Below, one piece after another: positions 43,261 through 54,982 of a stretch of DNA of 64,000 nucleotides. Position numbers and translations under genes: made by a program. The notes beneath the pieces are model-generated. The model ran no database searches, was not told the origin of the DNA, and was given only the letters and a program-made list of their open reading frames with translations. Position 1 is the stretch's first letter, and the number at the start of each line of letters is the position of its first letter. Origin of the DNA: Paramacrobiotus metropolitanus (lineage: Eukaryota; Tardigrada; Eutardigrada; Parachela; Macrobiotidae); the NCBI RefSeq assembly GCF_019649055.1, contig NW_026570273.1:372001-436000 (forward strand). The letters are read 5' to 3'.

Positions 43261-44410
43261 ATGTTATATTTTTACTTTTGGCTTTTTAGTGCGTCACTTT
43301 TCGGCGCCTTGGCTAGTCCTGTCCCGGAGAGTGTGTCACCAACCAGTCTTAAGGATTTTCTGAAGATTCTGTCAAGTAATACGTCCAGTCTCGAAAATGC
43401 AACGAATTCGCTGACGAATGCTACACCAACTGCGTTCATCCCAACCGCCTCGCCAATTCTGTTCACAAGTGCACCTGCTAACAAAGCAGCAGAATTGCGG
43501 AACGCGGAATACGCAAATGGCACCGGTAAGACCCAATCGACAATAATACAAGACATTTAATTCACTAAACAACAATTTTTACAGTGGTATTACGGTCCAA
43601 CGATTTCTTGCTGCCAAACACCAGCTACTATTCCCCATCGCGAACCTTTCGGCTGATCCTGCAGCCTGATCAGAATTTGGTACTGTATCGGGAATGTGAC
43701 GGCCGCCCGGTATTCTCCACGGAAACCGCCGGATCCCCACCGCTAAGAATGTCGCTCGGTAACGATGGACACCTTCTTGTCGGCAAGTGGGGCAATGGCA
43801 GTGATCCCGATCGTCCCGAACTACTGTACTGGTCAACTGAAACCTGGGGGTATGGAAACTCACGGTTGCTAATATCGGATTTTGGTTACTTTTATTTATG
43901 TAATGATAACAAATGCTATTGGCGTTCTACGCGAATTTCCGGTAACGGCCAAGGTTGCGGTACGCCAATCGATTTGGCCCCAGCCCAATCCACTAACTAC
44001 ACAGGTAAAAACAGCACTATATGGTCCCATACTTGGCTAAAAAATTAAATCTTGCTCATATTTTAATAACTGTTTTTTATCCCTCAGTACTCATGAAAAC
44101 AGCGGAGAAAATGAGGCTGGATTGCACGTACTATTCTCCCAACGGAGAGTTCACCTTTCAGTTATCGCGTCTTAACAAGCATTACCTGGTTGTGTGGCGC
44201 CAAAGGGACTATCGGCAGACATTTAAGGCTGCCGGACAGAAGGTCATCGATCGTATAGCAATGCAAAAGGATGGAAACCTTGTGGTATACAACGCACCTG
44301 GCAATGCAGTGTGGTCTTCCTTAAGCTCCGCGTCAGGGCATGTCAACCCCGAATTGAGACTGTATAATGATGGTTTTCTGTATTTATGCGATGATAACCA
44401 CGGATGCTAA
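43261..44410 (+). CDS. Secreted protein with two bulb-type (B-) lectin domains, three exons
   Basis: Exon 1 (43261-43525) encodes a signal peptide (FYFWLFSASLFGALASPVPES) and a Ser/Thr/Asn-rich linker with several N-glycosylation sites. Exon 2 (43585-44004) encodes the first B-lectin domain, with mannose-site-like LQPDQNLVLYRE and NDGHLLVGKW. Exon 3 (44088-44410) encodes the second, with QKDGNLVVY, the family's QxDxNxVxY signature. Junctions are phase 1 throughout. Bulb lectins bind mannose; a secreted, probably defensive or adhesive role is inferred. The frame ends with a TAA at 44408-44410 where the equivalent point of domain 1 has Tyr-Trp (KCYWRS against HGC-stop-WQSS), and related residues continue in frame beyond the stop to about 44465. 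The C-terminus may therefore have been shortened by a nonsense change. Confidence 0.8.
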
Positions 44411-46187
44411 TGGCAGTCTAGCGGGTTCCTTGATACACCCGCGGAATCTATCATGAGGGATTATTAAGCATGCAGCTGTCAGTCGCATCATTTTGCTTTA
44501 TTTATGAAAGGCAGCTGACGATCTGCACAGTTAACTACCGAGTTTCAAGATCGAACTGTTGACTACTCGAAACGAGAATTTTTAATTCTTTGCTTTTACT
44601 GGAAATAAGAATACATGGTGACAAGTTTATGAAATTAATTATATGCTTGGAGTGTTTTTAATAATATCAGCGGGCAATAATCCGCGTACAGCACGTGATC
44701 ATGCACCCTGATACTTAATACGGCTAGAAGAAAATAAACAAAGGGATATGTCGGCTTTTCGTCGGGCACTTTGTAAAGCTTTCCGCAAAACAAATGCGGA
44801 AACGCTTACGGGTATACTGCGGAAATACTTGTCCAACGGAAATACGGATACACAAACGGGACGCCGCAGGAGGACGATGCGAGCACGTGTAATACTTAAA
44901 GAAAGCCGGAACTGCAGCAGCCTGACTCGTACGTTGTACATCATGTAAATGCAAGTGTTCTACGTTTAAGCATGCCTAGCGGCAATGATAATGTTGTTTG
45001 ATGTGGCCGTACGTCGTATATCTGGTTGTATTTTTCGTAATCTTGTTTTGAGTCTGATGTCCGCCGAAGTGGAGAGACGATAATAACCCTGTTTCCTGGG
45101 ACAAAAAATATAGGGCCCAGCTCGACCTATCAAAGGCGGAATAAAGTAACTAAATATCAAGATATCACGCATAACCAGCTCTTAACGCCCTGGGATTGGT
45201 ACCGCAAGAATTCTTTTAGCCGTGAGCTGCTCTCTTGATCACGAAAAGATGCTGCATAAAACCCGACAGGCACGAGCAGCGCAACATCCACACCACTGAC
45301 ACCAGCGTATCAGCATAGAAATACAGTGCGAAATCGCTGTTCGGGAACAGCTCCACCAGAGCTGCGCTCCGTTCTAAGACCGCTGGGGATTGTTAATTTC
45401 CGGTTCTATGCATTGCGATGTTGTTACAGTAAATGTTTTTGTATAGTACGGCCAAGTGGTATAACCTTTGTCACAGTGTTCAGCTCATATCTACAGAGCC
45501 AGCTCTGTATTGCAAGCCAAAGTGTCTACTATGAAAGTAATACAGATATGCGTCTGCCAAAAACCTGTGGAAAGCTGGACGAATACATTTTATAACAGCT
45601 GTTTTCGGCTACGGACATCCTGGTAGCTTTCGGTCGTGCCAGCAAAACGCTGATATTGGCAAGGAAACGATACCACACCGCTTTTTAGCGCTAAATTACT
45701 ATCAAATTTTTAAAGCAGATTTCAGTGTTTCTAACGATGGAATATGTAACGAAAATATCAGCATGTTTCAGTTTCTGAAAGCTTAGCAGAGTGGATCGTC
45801 AGTTCGACGTTTCAGTAATAGTGGATGACGAAGCGGTTGCTCCGTTAGCGACGGTTGTGTTAGGTTTCTCTATTTGTTTTACGGTCGTGCCAACTCAATG
45901 GAAGAATTGCGCTGATCAACATTTTTCCTTTATACGATAATTACTGCTTCTATCTAAACGTCCTTATTGTAGAATAGGCGCGCAACTGAGTTAATGAACA
46001 GGTAATAAAAATCTGTAAGTGTCAGCAGGCAAATCACGAAAATATTAATCATACCCGGTAAGCTGAACTGCTGAAGGATAAGTCAGTCGAAAGCATCAAG
46101 CCTCAAGAAACCCGCTTGATTGCCAGTAACATCCGCGTCTGTCACATAAATATAGGAAGCCGTCATCGTACAGCCGTAATTCGGGTT
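44411..46187. other. Intergenic region, nothing coding recognised
   Basis: Holds one relative of the cgccgcaggatg block (about 44870) seen upstream of the lectin and LDLa genes. Other frames are short and without features. Confidence 0.45.
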
Positions 46188-46835
46188 TTATGCACTTCTC
46201 TTTTGGCGCATGAGGGAGGACCAGAGTGTCTTCCCATCTGCATCGTACATGACCAGATTCCCATCGTCCTGCATCAAAAGGCGACTAACATCCTTCTTTG
46301 TGGTAACCTGAAAACCTAGTCGATCATCACGTTGTCGCGATATGGCTAGGCGCCGGGTGTTAGTTGTGCCGGCATGCGGTCGTTGCAGCAGGGATTTCCC
46401 TTTAGGTGAATCCATTGTGAAATTCCCATAAGTTAAGCCCTGTCCCGTAGCGACGACCACTATAATTTAAGGAAAAAGCGCACTTCAGTGCGACTAGTTT
46501 TGGTGTGAAAAATGTATGGTTACCGAGTTCGCTGTTCGTTAGTGACAGGTTTTCTAGTGTTATTAGTTTTTCTAGGAATCATAAAGCTGTTTTCCTAAAA
46601 TCTTACCACCAGTGCTATGGCCGATATATTATAATAGCGAATTTGGGCAAGCGCCAGCATTGACAGTAGCATTAGCAATAGCAGTGCTCACGGCTATGGC
46701 CAAACGCACTGCAGCCCGGTTACCTGGCTGCCCAACTCCGGTGTTGGAGAAAGCAATAGCAATACTCGTATCAATACTGTGCAGGGCACTGCAGGCCCGT
46801 AGCGAGATCCCGGTTAAATTTTCAAAGAACTCCTC

Positions 46836-47183
46836 CCACACTTTCCATCAGAAATTTTTTCTGAATACACCGTTGGATTCACCGTGGAATTTTAAACAAA
46901 ATAGTTGAGGAAGATTTTTGAATTTCGCTTTCTCTCTGAAATCAACTGCACGGGCGGTCGCACCTACGACACCTGAGATTGTGGGGGATATCTCTCAAGT
47001 CACTCCAATTCCCCAGCGCTCAGGGGGCAATACCCCAAAATCTCGGGTGTCTTAGGTGCGACCGCCCGTGCAGTTGATTTTAGGGAGAAAGCGAAATTCA
47101 AAAATCTTCCTCAACCATTTAGTTCAGAATTTTACGGTGAATCCAACGGTGTATTCAGAAAAAACCTTTGATGGAAAGTGTGG
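46836..47183. mobile_element. 348-bp near-perfect palindromic element
   Basis: Terminal sequence ccacactttccat (46836) mirrors atggaaagtgtgg (47183), and the arms (about 150 bp each) match almost throughout, including gcacgggcggtcgcacct against aggtgcgaccgcccgtgc. A short unpaired centre lies near 47010. It is non-coding, probably a non-autonomous foldback or MITE, in an intron of the decayed lectin gene. No clear target duplication was found. Confidence 0.8.
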
Positions 47184-47911
47184 TAGCAGATTTTTTTAAG
47201 AAAATTTAATATCTGATATTGTGCACTCGTACAGCCGTACTGCAAAAGCGAAAACTGCCCAGTGTCTACTTTGGAAGAAAAGTCAACTGAAACTTGAAAA
47301 TCACAACTTCAAAACTCTCTGGTCCAAAACTGTGATTTTAGTATTGTTGCAGCTTTATTATTCATCTTAGCCTCGAATCCTTTTGCTTCTCTAACCAACT
47401 TGATTAAATCCATTCATCACAGCATTAATCTATCAGCACCATGCCAACTGCCAAATTGGAGAGTTGGAGACACGCGAAACTTCTACGCCAGTCAGGGTCT
47501 TTTATTGCTGGATAAGGATAAGTTATTTTTATTGTTAACAATAAAAATCCTTTCCTTGTGGAGAATAAAGGTGTAGCACGGACTGTAATCTTGCAAATCT
47601 ATGTTCAAGTTTGTCGAATTACATAAAAAGCGGGTATTTTGAATTTTGAAATTCGTGCCAGATCGGAAGCGAGGCACGATGCGATTTTTACAGGGAGTTG
47701 AGTTGATGCGCTACAAATAGAAATTTCATGATCTTCTGATGGTTCGTTTTAAAGTCACTTTAAAAATAGAAAACAGTTACTGTTCACATTCTTAAACATC
47801 CCAGAAAAATCTGCATACTTTTTTGAACATTTCTGATTTTGGCTCCCCGTAGGCAGTTGTACTCAGCTGCGAAGGCAGAGGGAGAAAGAGGATGACCGTA
47901 GTTTGTCTTTT

Positions 47912-47993
47912 CTACGGTCAATGCCAGCTCTGCATTGACCGTGCCGTAGCTTTGAAACCGTAGCTAAAGACGATTCGGACCGACAATCGGTCC
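47912..47993. repeat. Two adjacent stem-loops
   Basis: Hairpin 1: acggtcaatgc (47914-47924) pairs with gcattgaccgt (47932-47942). Hairpin 2: ggaccga (47977-47983) pairs with tcggtcc (47987-47993). Related ctacggt strings recur nearby. The role is unknown. Confidence 0.6.
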
Positions 47994-48910
47994 AAGACCA
48001 AAGGATACGGCTATGGCCAATGCTACGGTCGAAGAGTGCCCAAATTGTCTAATATATTCAAGTTGTTGATGGAAGTAACGTGTAAGTAACTAGAACGGTT
48101 GCTGCAATAAAATTCTGGCAATACCAATGGTAATCATAGTTTTAAAAAACATTTTGGTTAGTTCTTTATTTTTCCTCTTTTTTTTGACCAAAAAACTGTT
48201 GTTTTGCAGGAACCAGTCTTCACGCACGATCATAATTTTCGGTACTATTCGCAAAACAGTGTTACATCTTACCTTTGTCAGAAGTGTGCCTAGATAAACC
48301 TCTTACCTCGGTACTGGTCGAGTTTTGGTGGTGCAAGATTAAACCGGGCACGGCAACCCCCGTCCTGGATGCCGGTGACCCGCAACGAACGCCAATAGCA
48401 TTCACTCTCGTTACACAAAGAAAAGTAGCCGAAATCCGATAAAAGCAACCGAGATTCCCCATAGCCCTCCGTGTCGGTTGACCTGAACGACGTCTGGAGC
48501 TCATCGCTGCTGTTCCACACTCCAACAACAAAACGCCCATCACTGCTCAGTGTGGCTTGTACCGGTCCGATTCCAACTGTCCCCGTGGCGAACAGTGGGC
48601 GACCGTCGCATTGCCGATATTTTTTTTTATTATTATTATCGTACTACAGTGGCCAAACTCCATTACGGAGACTTATTACCCTCAGGTGAAAACCGTTGGG
48701 CAAACCAGGCTATTGGAAAATATAGCACTAAATTTTGGTTGATTGGTCATCCTGCAGTACTAATGGGAAGTATCGCGATGGAGATTGGAGAATAGCAGCT
48801 CCGTCCCACCACCATGGATTCGTTACATCGTAAAACCACTTATTTACAGAAAATCCTTCTACTGATTGGATAGGTACAATTTTTCAAGTGGAACTACTGT
48901 ATGTCTGACT

Positions 48911-49153
48911 AGTATTGGGCCGGCCCGGCCCAGGGCCGCGGCCCGCTGTGGACGTTAATTATGGAAAAAGACGTAGAAAAACGAAAAATTTCATTAGGAT
49001 TTACTGAAATTTAGTATTTTTCGACGAGTTTTTCTTGATTTTCGCAGCATTAAACGTTTTCTAGTAATGACATCCGGGAGTGAAATATTTTTGTGCTGTG
49101 CTGCAAGACAGACCGGCCCTCTTACCCGGGCCCGGCCGGGCCGACCCAACACT
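48911..49153. mobile_element. 243-bp MITE with GC-rich TIRs and 10-bp target duplication
   Basis: Ends agtattgggccggcccggcc and ggccgacccaacact form an imperfect terminal inverted repeat. The same ten bases, atgtctgact, flank it at 48901-48910 and 49154-49163. A 9-11 bp duplication is typical of Mutator-like elements; that superfamily call is inference. The interior is AT-rich and non-coding. It lies in the first intron of the decayed lectin gene, starting a few bases inside the donor. Confidence 0.85.
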
Positions 49154-49984
49154 ATGTCTGACTTACCATTGCTATCTAAGTACATAGCATCCCGTAAATG
49201 TGATGTAATCGGTGTTGTATTGACAAGCATTTGTAGACTTATCGAGACGGGTTCTGAGAGGGTAGCAATCGTTGTTTCGTCCGTTGCGTTAAGGCCGCTA
49301 GGTTCGGTAGTCGTGTCATATGTAGCCGCCGCTAAACCTTGCCATTCCGGAGTGCTGTACACGAAATTCGCGGTTTTTTCTGTAGTTGTCTCGTCCATAT
49401 CACCTGGAAAGCTGGTGTAGTACTTAAGCTGTATGTAAGCGTTGAATTTGGTCGCCCGTGAGCGAAATTTGCAAGGTTTGTGGGCTGAAAGATGGACAGT
49501 GGACTTGCGGTGGTGTTTAGTGTTTACTGTTGGCTGCGGCGCATCGACATTTTTTTGAATGCAGGATGGGCTAGAAGCTAAACAGTCATTTTTTAGGCTG
49601 GGATATTTACGAAGTTAAACAGACATAACTTTTTCTAACAGACTACAGTGTGCTTTGTACTGGTAGCGGTTCGTTTGCTTTTACAGCCATTCTGTAGTTT
49701 CGCCCATGTTTGAACGTACTGTACCCACGAAATTGCTCGATGCCGGTATGGGGCACCGCAACCGACGGTGGATCCGCACAACATCCAGAGGACTCAATCC
49801 GGCCGTTTGACCTATTCTGGAATTCTTTGTTCGGGGAATGATAGTGGGCAGACTGGTGTTGACTGCAAAAGCATTATATGGCTAATGCATAATCGATTCC
49901 ACATCGTACGGTAATCCGTAAGAGCTCTCCGCGTCGTACTTGGCAAAATGGTTTAAATCACCTGCAGACTAGCGTGACCTGGGA

Positions 49985-50660
49985 TTAATAAATGGTGACA
50001 TCCAGAGTGGTTGTATTGTCGATAACGTCTGTACCATCTGCAATGTTAGCCGTGTTGATAACGACGAAGCGGTCGCGATCCGGGCGCGAGTGTTCGTGGA
50101 AAAATCCCAGCGTGTGTAATAATTGATGTAGAATCCCAACATGATTTTGAAGGCAACCAGCAGCCAGTGCTATGAACTGTCGTCCACCCACGCGCCCAAT
50201 GCTGGACGAACACCTATCAGACAACGAGCTCTTAGCCATGGCGTCTATTGCGTCATCTGCGTAATCAGCTTGACCTGGTGCTGATCGCATGACAAAAGAC
50301 GTACGTTGATCGTTTTTCGAACATCACATAATCCTTCTCCGCTGTACGTTGAACAAAACGAACACAGTTTCCGGTTAGGTGGCTGATTATATTCATGGAC
50401 TGTAGCGTCATGAAGATTTCCTAGGAATCTAAACAGGCGTGAATAAAATACCTTAAAATGATAACATCCCTTTGATGTTCTGCATTTACATACATACCAA
50501 GCATTGCCCAGGACTTCTTTGTGAACTCGTAAGGTACTGTATTGCTGCTCCACAAAGATTTATCACTGTTAAATCTTTGTGGAGCAGCAATATCACTGCT
50601 TCTGTCATCATCTGTGTAGAGACTAACAGGATAGAAAATTAATGCGATTACAGTGTTCAT
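49985..50660 (-). pseudogene. Astacin (M12A) metalloprotease remnant without catalytic Glu
   Basis: Exon sequence starting near 50660 encodes a propeptide-mature junction-like region (SLWSSNTVPYEFTK) and ends at a GTATGT donor. A second block has lost the frame once. The downstream frame (49985-50290) reads DRCSSSIGRVGGRQF, then GCLQNHVGILHQLLHTLGFFHEHSRPDRD. This is the astacin zinc site HExxHxxGxxH except that the catalytic Glu is Gln (HQLLH). The frame then ends early, without the Met-turn region. Astacins are secreted or membrane proteases; this copy would be inactive even if translated. An exon at 50901-50964 could supply its signal peptide. Confidence 0.7.
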
Positions 50661-50900
50661 ATTAATGTGTGGTCACCGATAGTTAACACGTTATACTGAT
50701 CGTAGTATTCTTACTCGAAGGTCAGTGCCACGAATTTCCCCTTCCAGTAAGTCACCATCACATGGCGATTGCGGCTGATGGATATTGCCATTTCTGGCGA
50801 GTATGTCGGCGTCAATATATTCCCGCCAGTCAAACAAATGTCAACGAGAAAGATATTCGTTAAAGCAGCATTCCGTGGAACCAAGTGTCTGGGTACTTAC

Positions 50901-50964
50901 TATCTGTTACAATATTAGCCGATGCACCTGCTAAAAACATAAAGATGCCGCACATGGAAGACAT
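50901..50964 (-). CDS. Orphan signal-peptide exon
   Basis: Starts MSSMCGIFMFLAGASANIVTD and ends phase 1 at a GTAAGT donor. The residues are typical of a signal peptide. It could belong to the astacin remnant 240 bp downstream or to the lectin gene further on, whose linker exon accepts the same phase. Confidence 0.4.
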
Positions 50965-53178
50965 TGTATCCAACGACTATATGAACACTTTGACAAAAGA
51001 GCACAAAGTTGCAGAATGAGTTGTTATTCGTTAGAACTAAAGAGAGCAAACTTTTAAATTGCTTGACTAACGCTTTTATAGCAAATTTTTTGGTATTCTT
51101 GATTTAATCGCACTTCGATAGCAGCGATCAGAATTACTAGCTTAGAACTCAAAATGATTGCTTCAAACACTTTGTACCAAACAAAAGACGCACATACACA
51201 TCCGATTACCTTCCGGTTTCCGTCAAAAGTCCGCGCCTCGAAAATGCGCATGACTTTATTTTTGTTTGTATTCGTTTGGACGGGCGTACTACTCACTGCT
51301 CATAGGAAATAATTATTTGATAAGCCGACATGCCGCAGCTGGTGACATTCATGCATCTCAAAAACATTTGCAATGTAATAAAAGCACGTTGGTTATGATC
51401 TATATGCATAATGCGGCCTTTAATTAACACACGCAACTGTATTGCATCAAGTGAGAAAAAGAACTTATCCAAAATTATGTGAGCTCAAGTGGTGCACTCG
51501 CTCGTATTTCTTGAAGGTAATTATGTTCGATGCTAATACTGATCATTTTTGCCCACACCATGGAATTAAATTAACCCGCTGACGACCATTGGTGTTAGGG
51601 CGCAACATGCTCTTCAGAATGTTTCTCTCAGTTACCCATAGCAATTAATCGATATGTCATAGCGTAATCAGCATTACAGGACTTCACCGTAGCAATAAAA
51701 AAACAAGCCATACTTGTATCTTAAGTTACTCAAGAACCACGAGCTCGGGAAAGTCGCGAATTTCGAACTTTCTGACCTCCCGAAGGTCCTGCTAATTAAC
51801 TAATTAGTACCTGAGACAGTTATTCTGAAGTAATTCAGTAGAGTACAATCAGTGATGCTTTACTAAGAAATGTTAAGCATGGGTCCTGAAAGTTAAACAA
51901 TAGATAGCCATAGTCCATCAAAAACTCGTGTTGCGCGCACACACCATTGGGCATGTATGGTCCTAAAGTACAGGCGGGCGCATATTCGACACATGGTTTT
52001 AACATGTTAATCGAATAAGGGCCTGTCGCTTCGAACTTATAACTTTCACCATGTGGTTCTGCTTACCGGAACTCTTCCAAAAAAGATTTAGTTGAGCGGC
52101 ACCCTGGGCGGTCGGCTATCGCCCTCAAACAAACGAATGGAATTCGTTTCCGGGCAACGAAACCTTTAAGTTACTTGTGCGTGGAAGCCATTTTTCGTAA
52201 TCTACTCTGTAGTATAGCTATGTCGTATCACAGCGCATCGGTGTAACAACCCTGCCGTTGGCCTTTACACCAACTGGAACAGCGCACGGTGGAGGGGTAC
52301 AAAGAAAATAGCACATCAGCATCCTGCAGCCGTGAATATAATCGCTATTACAATAAGCGTATAGCCGGTGGTGACCTTAGCGGAAGGTGTATAACTGACT
52401 TCCGCTAATGTTGCGTTCATGGTTTTGGACGCTGCATTCCAGAACTTTTAGTGCGAGCGTAGTCGCATCACTACTGCACCTGCAGCCATGCAAAGGCAGT
52501 GGCAACATTCATGAACTGTGCAAGCGTTGATCATGCAAACAGTGTAACGCAACTCGGCAGAATACTTATAGGAAGGCTGTCGCGTAAAGTCTTGCGAAGC
52601 GTAAAGAATAATAATTTTAAAAAAGGTTGTTGAAATTCGCTATTTTTGTGTCCGGTTATCTATCAATCACTGAATCATGCAAAAACCGTTTCTTTCACTT
52701 TCGGTTTTTGCTGACCAGTGGTCACTTTACTGACCATTGGAATACCCTGGTTTTGAAGTAATTTTTATGTACTATACGATGAACGTTTTTATTTCTGTCA
52801 GTTCTTGCTTGCCGAATTATTATAGAATTATGCGTTTTATGATTAGGACCGTCTACGCCCAATGGTGTTGCTAAACACCCATGTCACCGCCGGTGACCTA
52901 TGGTCAGCACAAGCACACAGAAAATTCCCTTTCTTAATTGAATTTTTTTATTGGGAAATCCTGGTTTTCAAGAAGAAACTCCCACCCCTTCGGGTAGTGG
53001 GCGTTGGAGGGTTAAACTGAACTTCGTACTATTTTGCTTTACAACTTTGAATTGTTTGTTCTAATTTTTGTATCCAGCCGGCGGTCGATCCTGGCAGAAA
53101 AGGTTCGATCCTGGCATTAGAATTTATTACAAAATATTAAAAAAAACCAAAAAGTATTTTTTGTTTCCTTTATTCGCA
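50965..53178. other. Intergenic region, nothing recognised
   Basis: Only short frames; no convincing repeats or RNA genes were seen. Confidence 0.5.
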
Positions 53179-53480
53179 GAAGCTGGACTTCAAGAAGGTG
53201 TTGCGCTGTATCGACCAGCATGGTGGCAGTGCCGGAAAAGGAGCCATAACAAGATGAACAACTTTGACGACACGTCCGTCGGATGGAGTTGAAGAATGTA
53301 AACACTAAAATTTGATACTGCGCTGCCGGAAGTCATGTGATTTGCGAATGTTGCATTAATGCGTTATGCGGAGCGGTAAAAGGACCCTCTAGATCGTAAA
53401 CCACTGCAACTGCAAATAGCTGCCGGAATTTTTGATTATGTGATTATATCTTCGGAGCTTTGAGGCGAGAATACTACCCC
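53179..53480 (+). pseudogene. Gr-like receptor remnant (exons 2 and 3)
   Basis: A cag acceptor at about 53178 is followed by sequence matching exon 2 of the Gr-like genes but with lost frame (the rggatggagttgaagaatgt string corresponds to the RRMELKDVN block). From about 53416 the sequence matches exon 3 (IAAGI, then a stop in the FSEL block). The first exon is missing. Confidence 0.65.
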
Positions 53481-53919
53481 AAGAAACAGAGGAACTGCCA
53501 AACTCATTTACATTGCCGATAGGGCATAATGCTAGTAAAGTATTGGAAAAGTCTAACAAAGTGCTGGAATTGAAAACACGGGACTGGTGCAAATGTGTAC
53601 TAATTCATTTATTCATGGCTAAACTTCGAAACTATATTATTCTAGGCTGTTGTAAAAAGCACGTACTGGCAAACATGGTGGTATTTTGCAGTTATAAATT
53701 AACACATCCCAACACGTATTTACAGATGCTGTAGATTTACAGGAGCAACAACCACATCAAAATCAGTAGATGCCTCCATAATAAAGCGATGGTTGCATGA
53801 AATCAGGACCGCACTATCGTAACATAAAAGCTTTAGTTTTGTTGGTAAATGTGGTGCAGCATTTTTGCTTATTTGGAATCGCTCCAGCCGCGAATTCCAT
53901 ACAAATGGGACTGATGTTC

Positions 53920-54045
53920 TGTTCACCCATTTCCGAAAATAAAATGATATAGCCGAGAATCCCGGCCGCCATCTGCAAATGCAGATTTCACCACTCATAT
54001 GGAGACCGGCAACGGTATTGTTAGCAATCTCTCCGTTTTAGAGCA
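53920..54045 (-). pseudogene. Gr-like receptor remnant on the opposite strand
   Basis: Reading -, NNTVAGLHMSGEIC resembles the end of exon 2, and AAGILGYIILFSEMGEQN is the exon-3 helix, with the intron between them reduced and no first exon. It faces the + strand remnant at 53.2 kb, repeating the tail-to-tail arrangement of the intact pair. Confidence 0.65.
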
Positions 54046-54982
54046 TCTTGTAGAAGCGCATTGTGCATTTTGTAGAATTTTGTTTTGATTATTTAAAGAA
54101 AATATTCAGTTTTTTTTTATTGCACTACGTACTCTGTATTTGGATATTAGCTGCTCCACGCAACAGTGTTTCATGTAAAAGGTCTTTTAAGGTCACCTTG
54201 AACTGATGCCTGTGCCGGTACCAGCATCCGAGCGATAGTCCCAGGGCGGATATTTTTGAAACACAATGCATGTGGTACCCTTTTGGAACATGCTTAGTTT
54301 AATGGTGAAATCGGTTTTTTAATATGTTTAGCGTTTTTTTTTCTAGCCAAGTTCCACGGGGCGACCGATCATAATATAGGTCTATGCCCTCGATAACTTA
54401 TGCCCACATATGTTATGATATGTTAAGTATTTTTTTTTCACAAACGCGTCTACATTACAGACTGAGAAGAAACATATATTGCAGCCAAGTTATTATACGG
54501 TTTGTACCAGTATAGAACGCGCAGTTGATTCAAAGAAAATAATTTTGCTATACGAATATCAGTTAGTACCAGATAGTTCCAACTTCCAACTAGCTTAACC
54601 TTAACTGTACACTGTAGATATAATCGTATTGTTTGCAGTTTTGTGTATGCAGTCCTTACAGTACGTTCCACCGCAGCCAGTGGCTGTTTGTACTCGTATC
54701 TTTGAAAATCTGCGCTAAAAACTTATGCAGCTTGATTTGACTTTAATAGCAGATAAAAGGTCTTCTTACAGCTTGTCTACCACTTTCTGTTGGTACGATT
54801 GTAATCTCTGTCGGTGCCTTAGCCTTGGACCATCGTTCTCGAACTTCCAGCTGTAGATTACTAGATTCACTGCCACGTCGCACGAAGCAAGTAAGAAATA
54901 TTATTTCATGCGACTCGACGTATTGAGTTTTTAACGGAAGAATCGTTGGAATAGTAAAAAATTACACGACAGCCAATACGCC
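54046..54982. other. Intergenic region, nothing recognised
   Basis: AT-rich with T-runs; no supported feature. Confidence 0.5.

Larger units (their letters stand above)
46188..49403 (-). pseudogene. Second bulb-lectin gene, decayed, with intronic inverted-repeat elements
   Basis: Homologous exon by exon to the lectin gene at 43261. A Thr-rich linker exon (49167-49403) ends at a GTAAGT donor. A domain-1 exon (48307-48838) has SDGRFVVGVWN, then LLLSDFGYFSLCNESECYW. A domain-2 exon (46188-46459) has LLMQDDGNLVMYDADG. The exon 2-3 junction has the same phase as in the intact gene. Lesions in domain 1: a TGA shortly before the QNLVLY block, and about 105 bp of foreign sequence with stops between QNLVLY and the RQCDGRPLF block. 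The first intron contains a 243-bp element with a 10-bp target duplication; the 1.85-kb second intron contains a 348-bp palindrome. The signal-peptide exon was not identified with certainty (an exon at 50901-50964 has a fitting phase). Confidence 0.7.
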
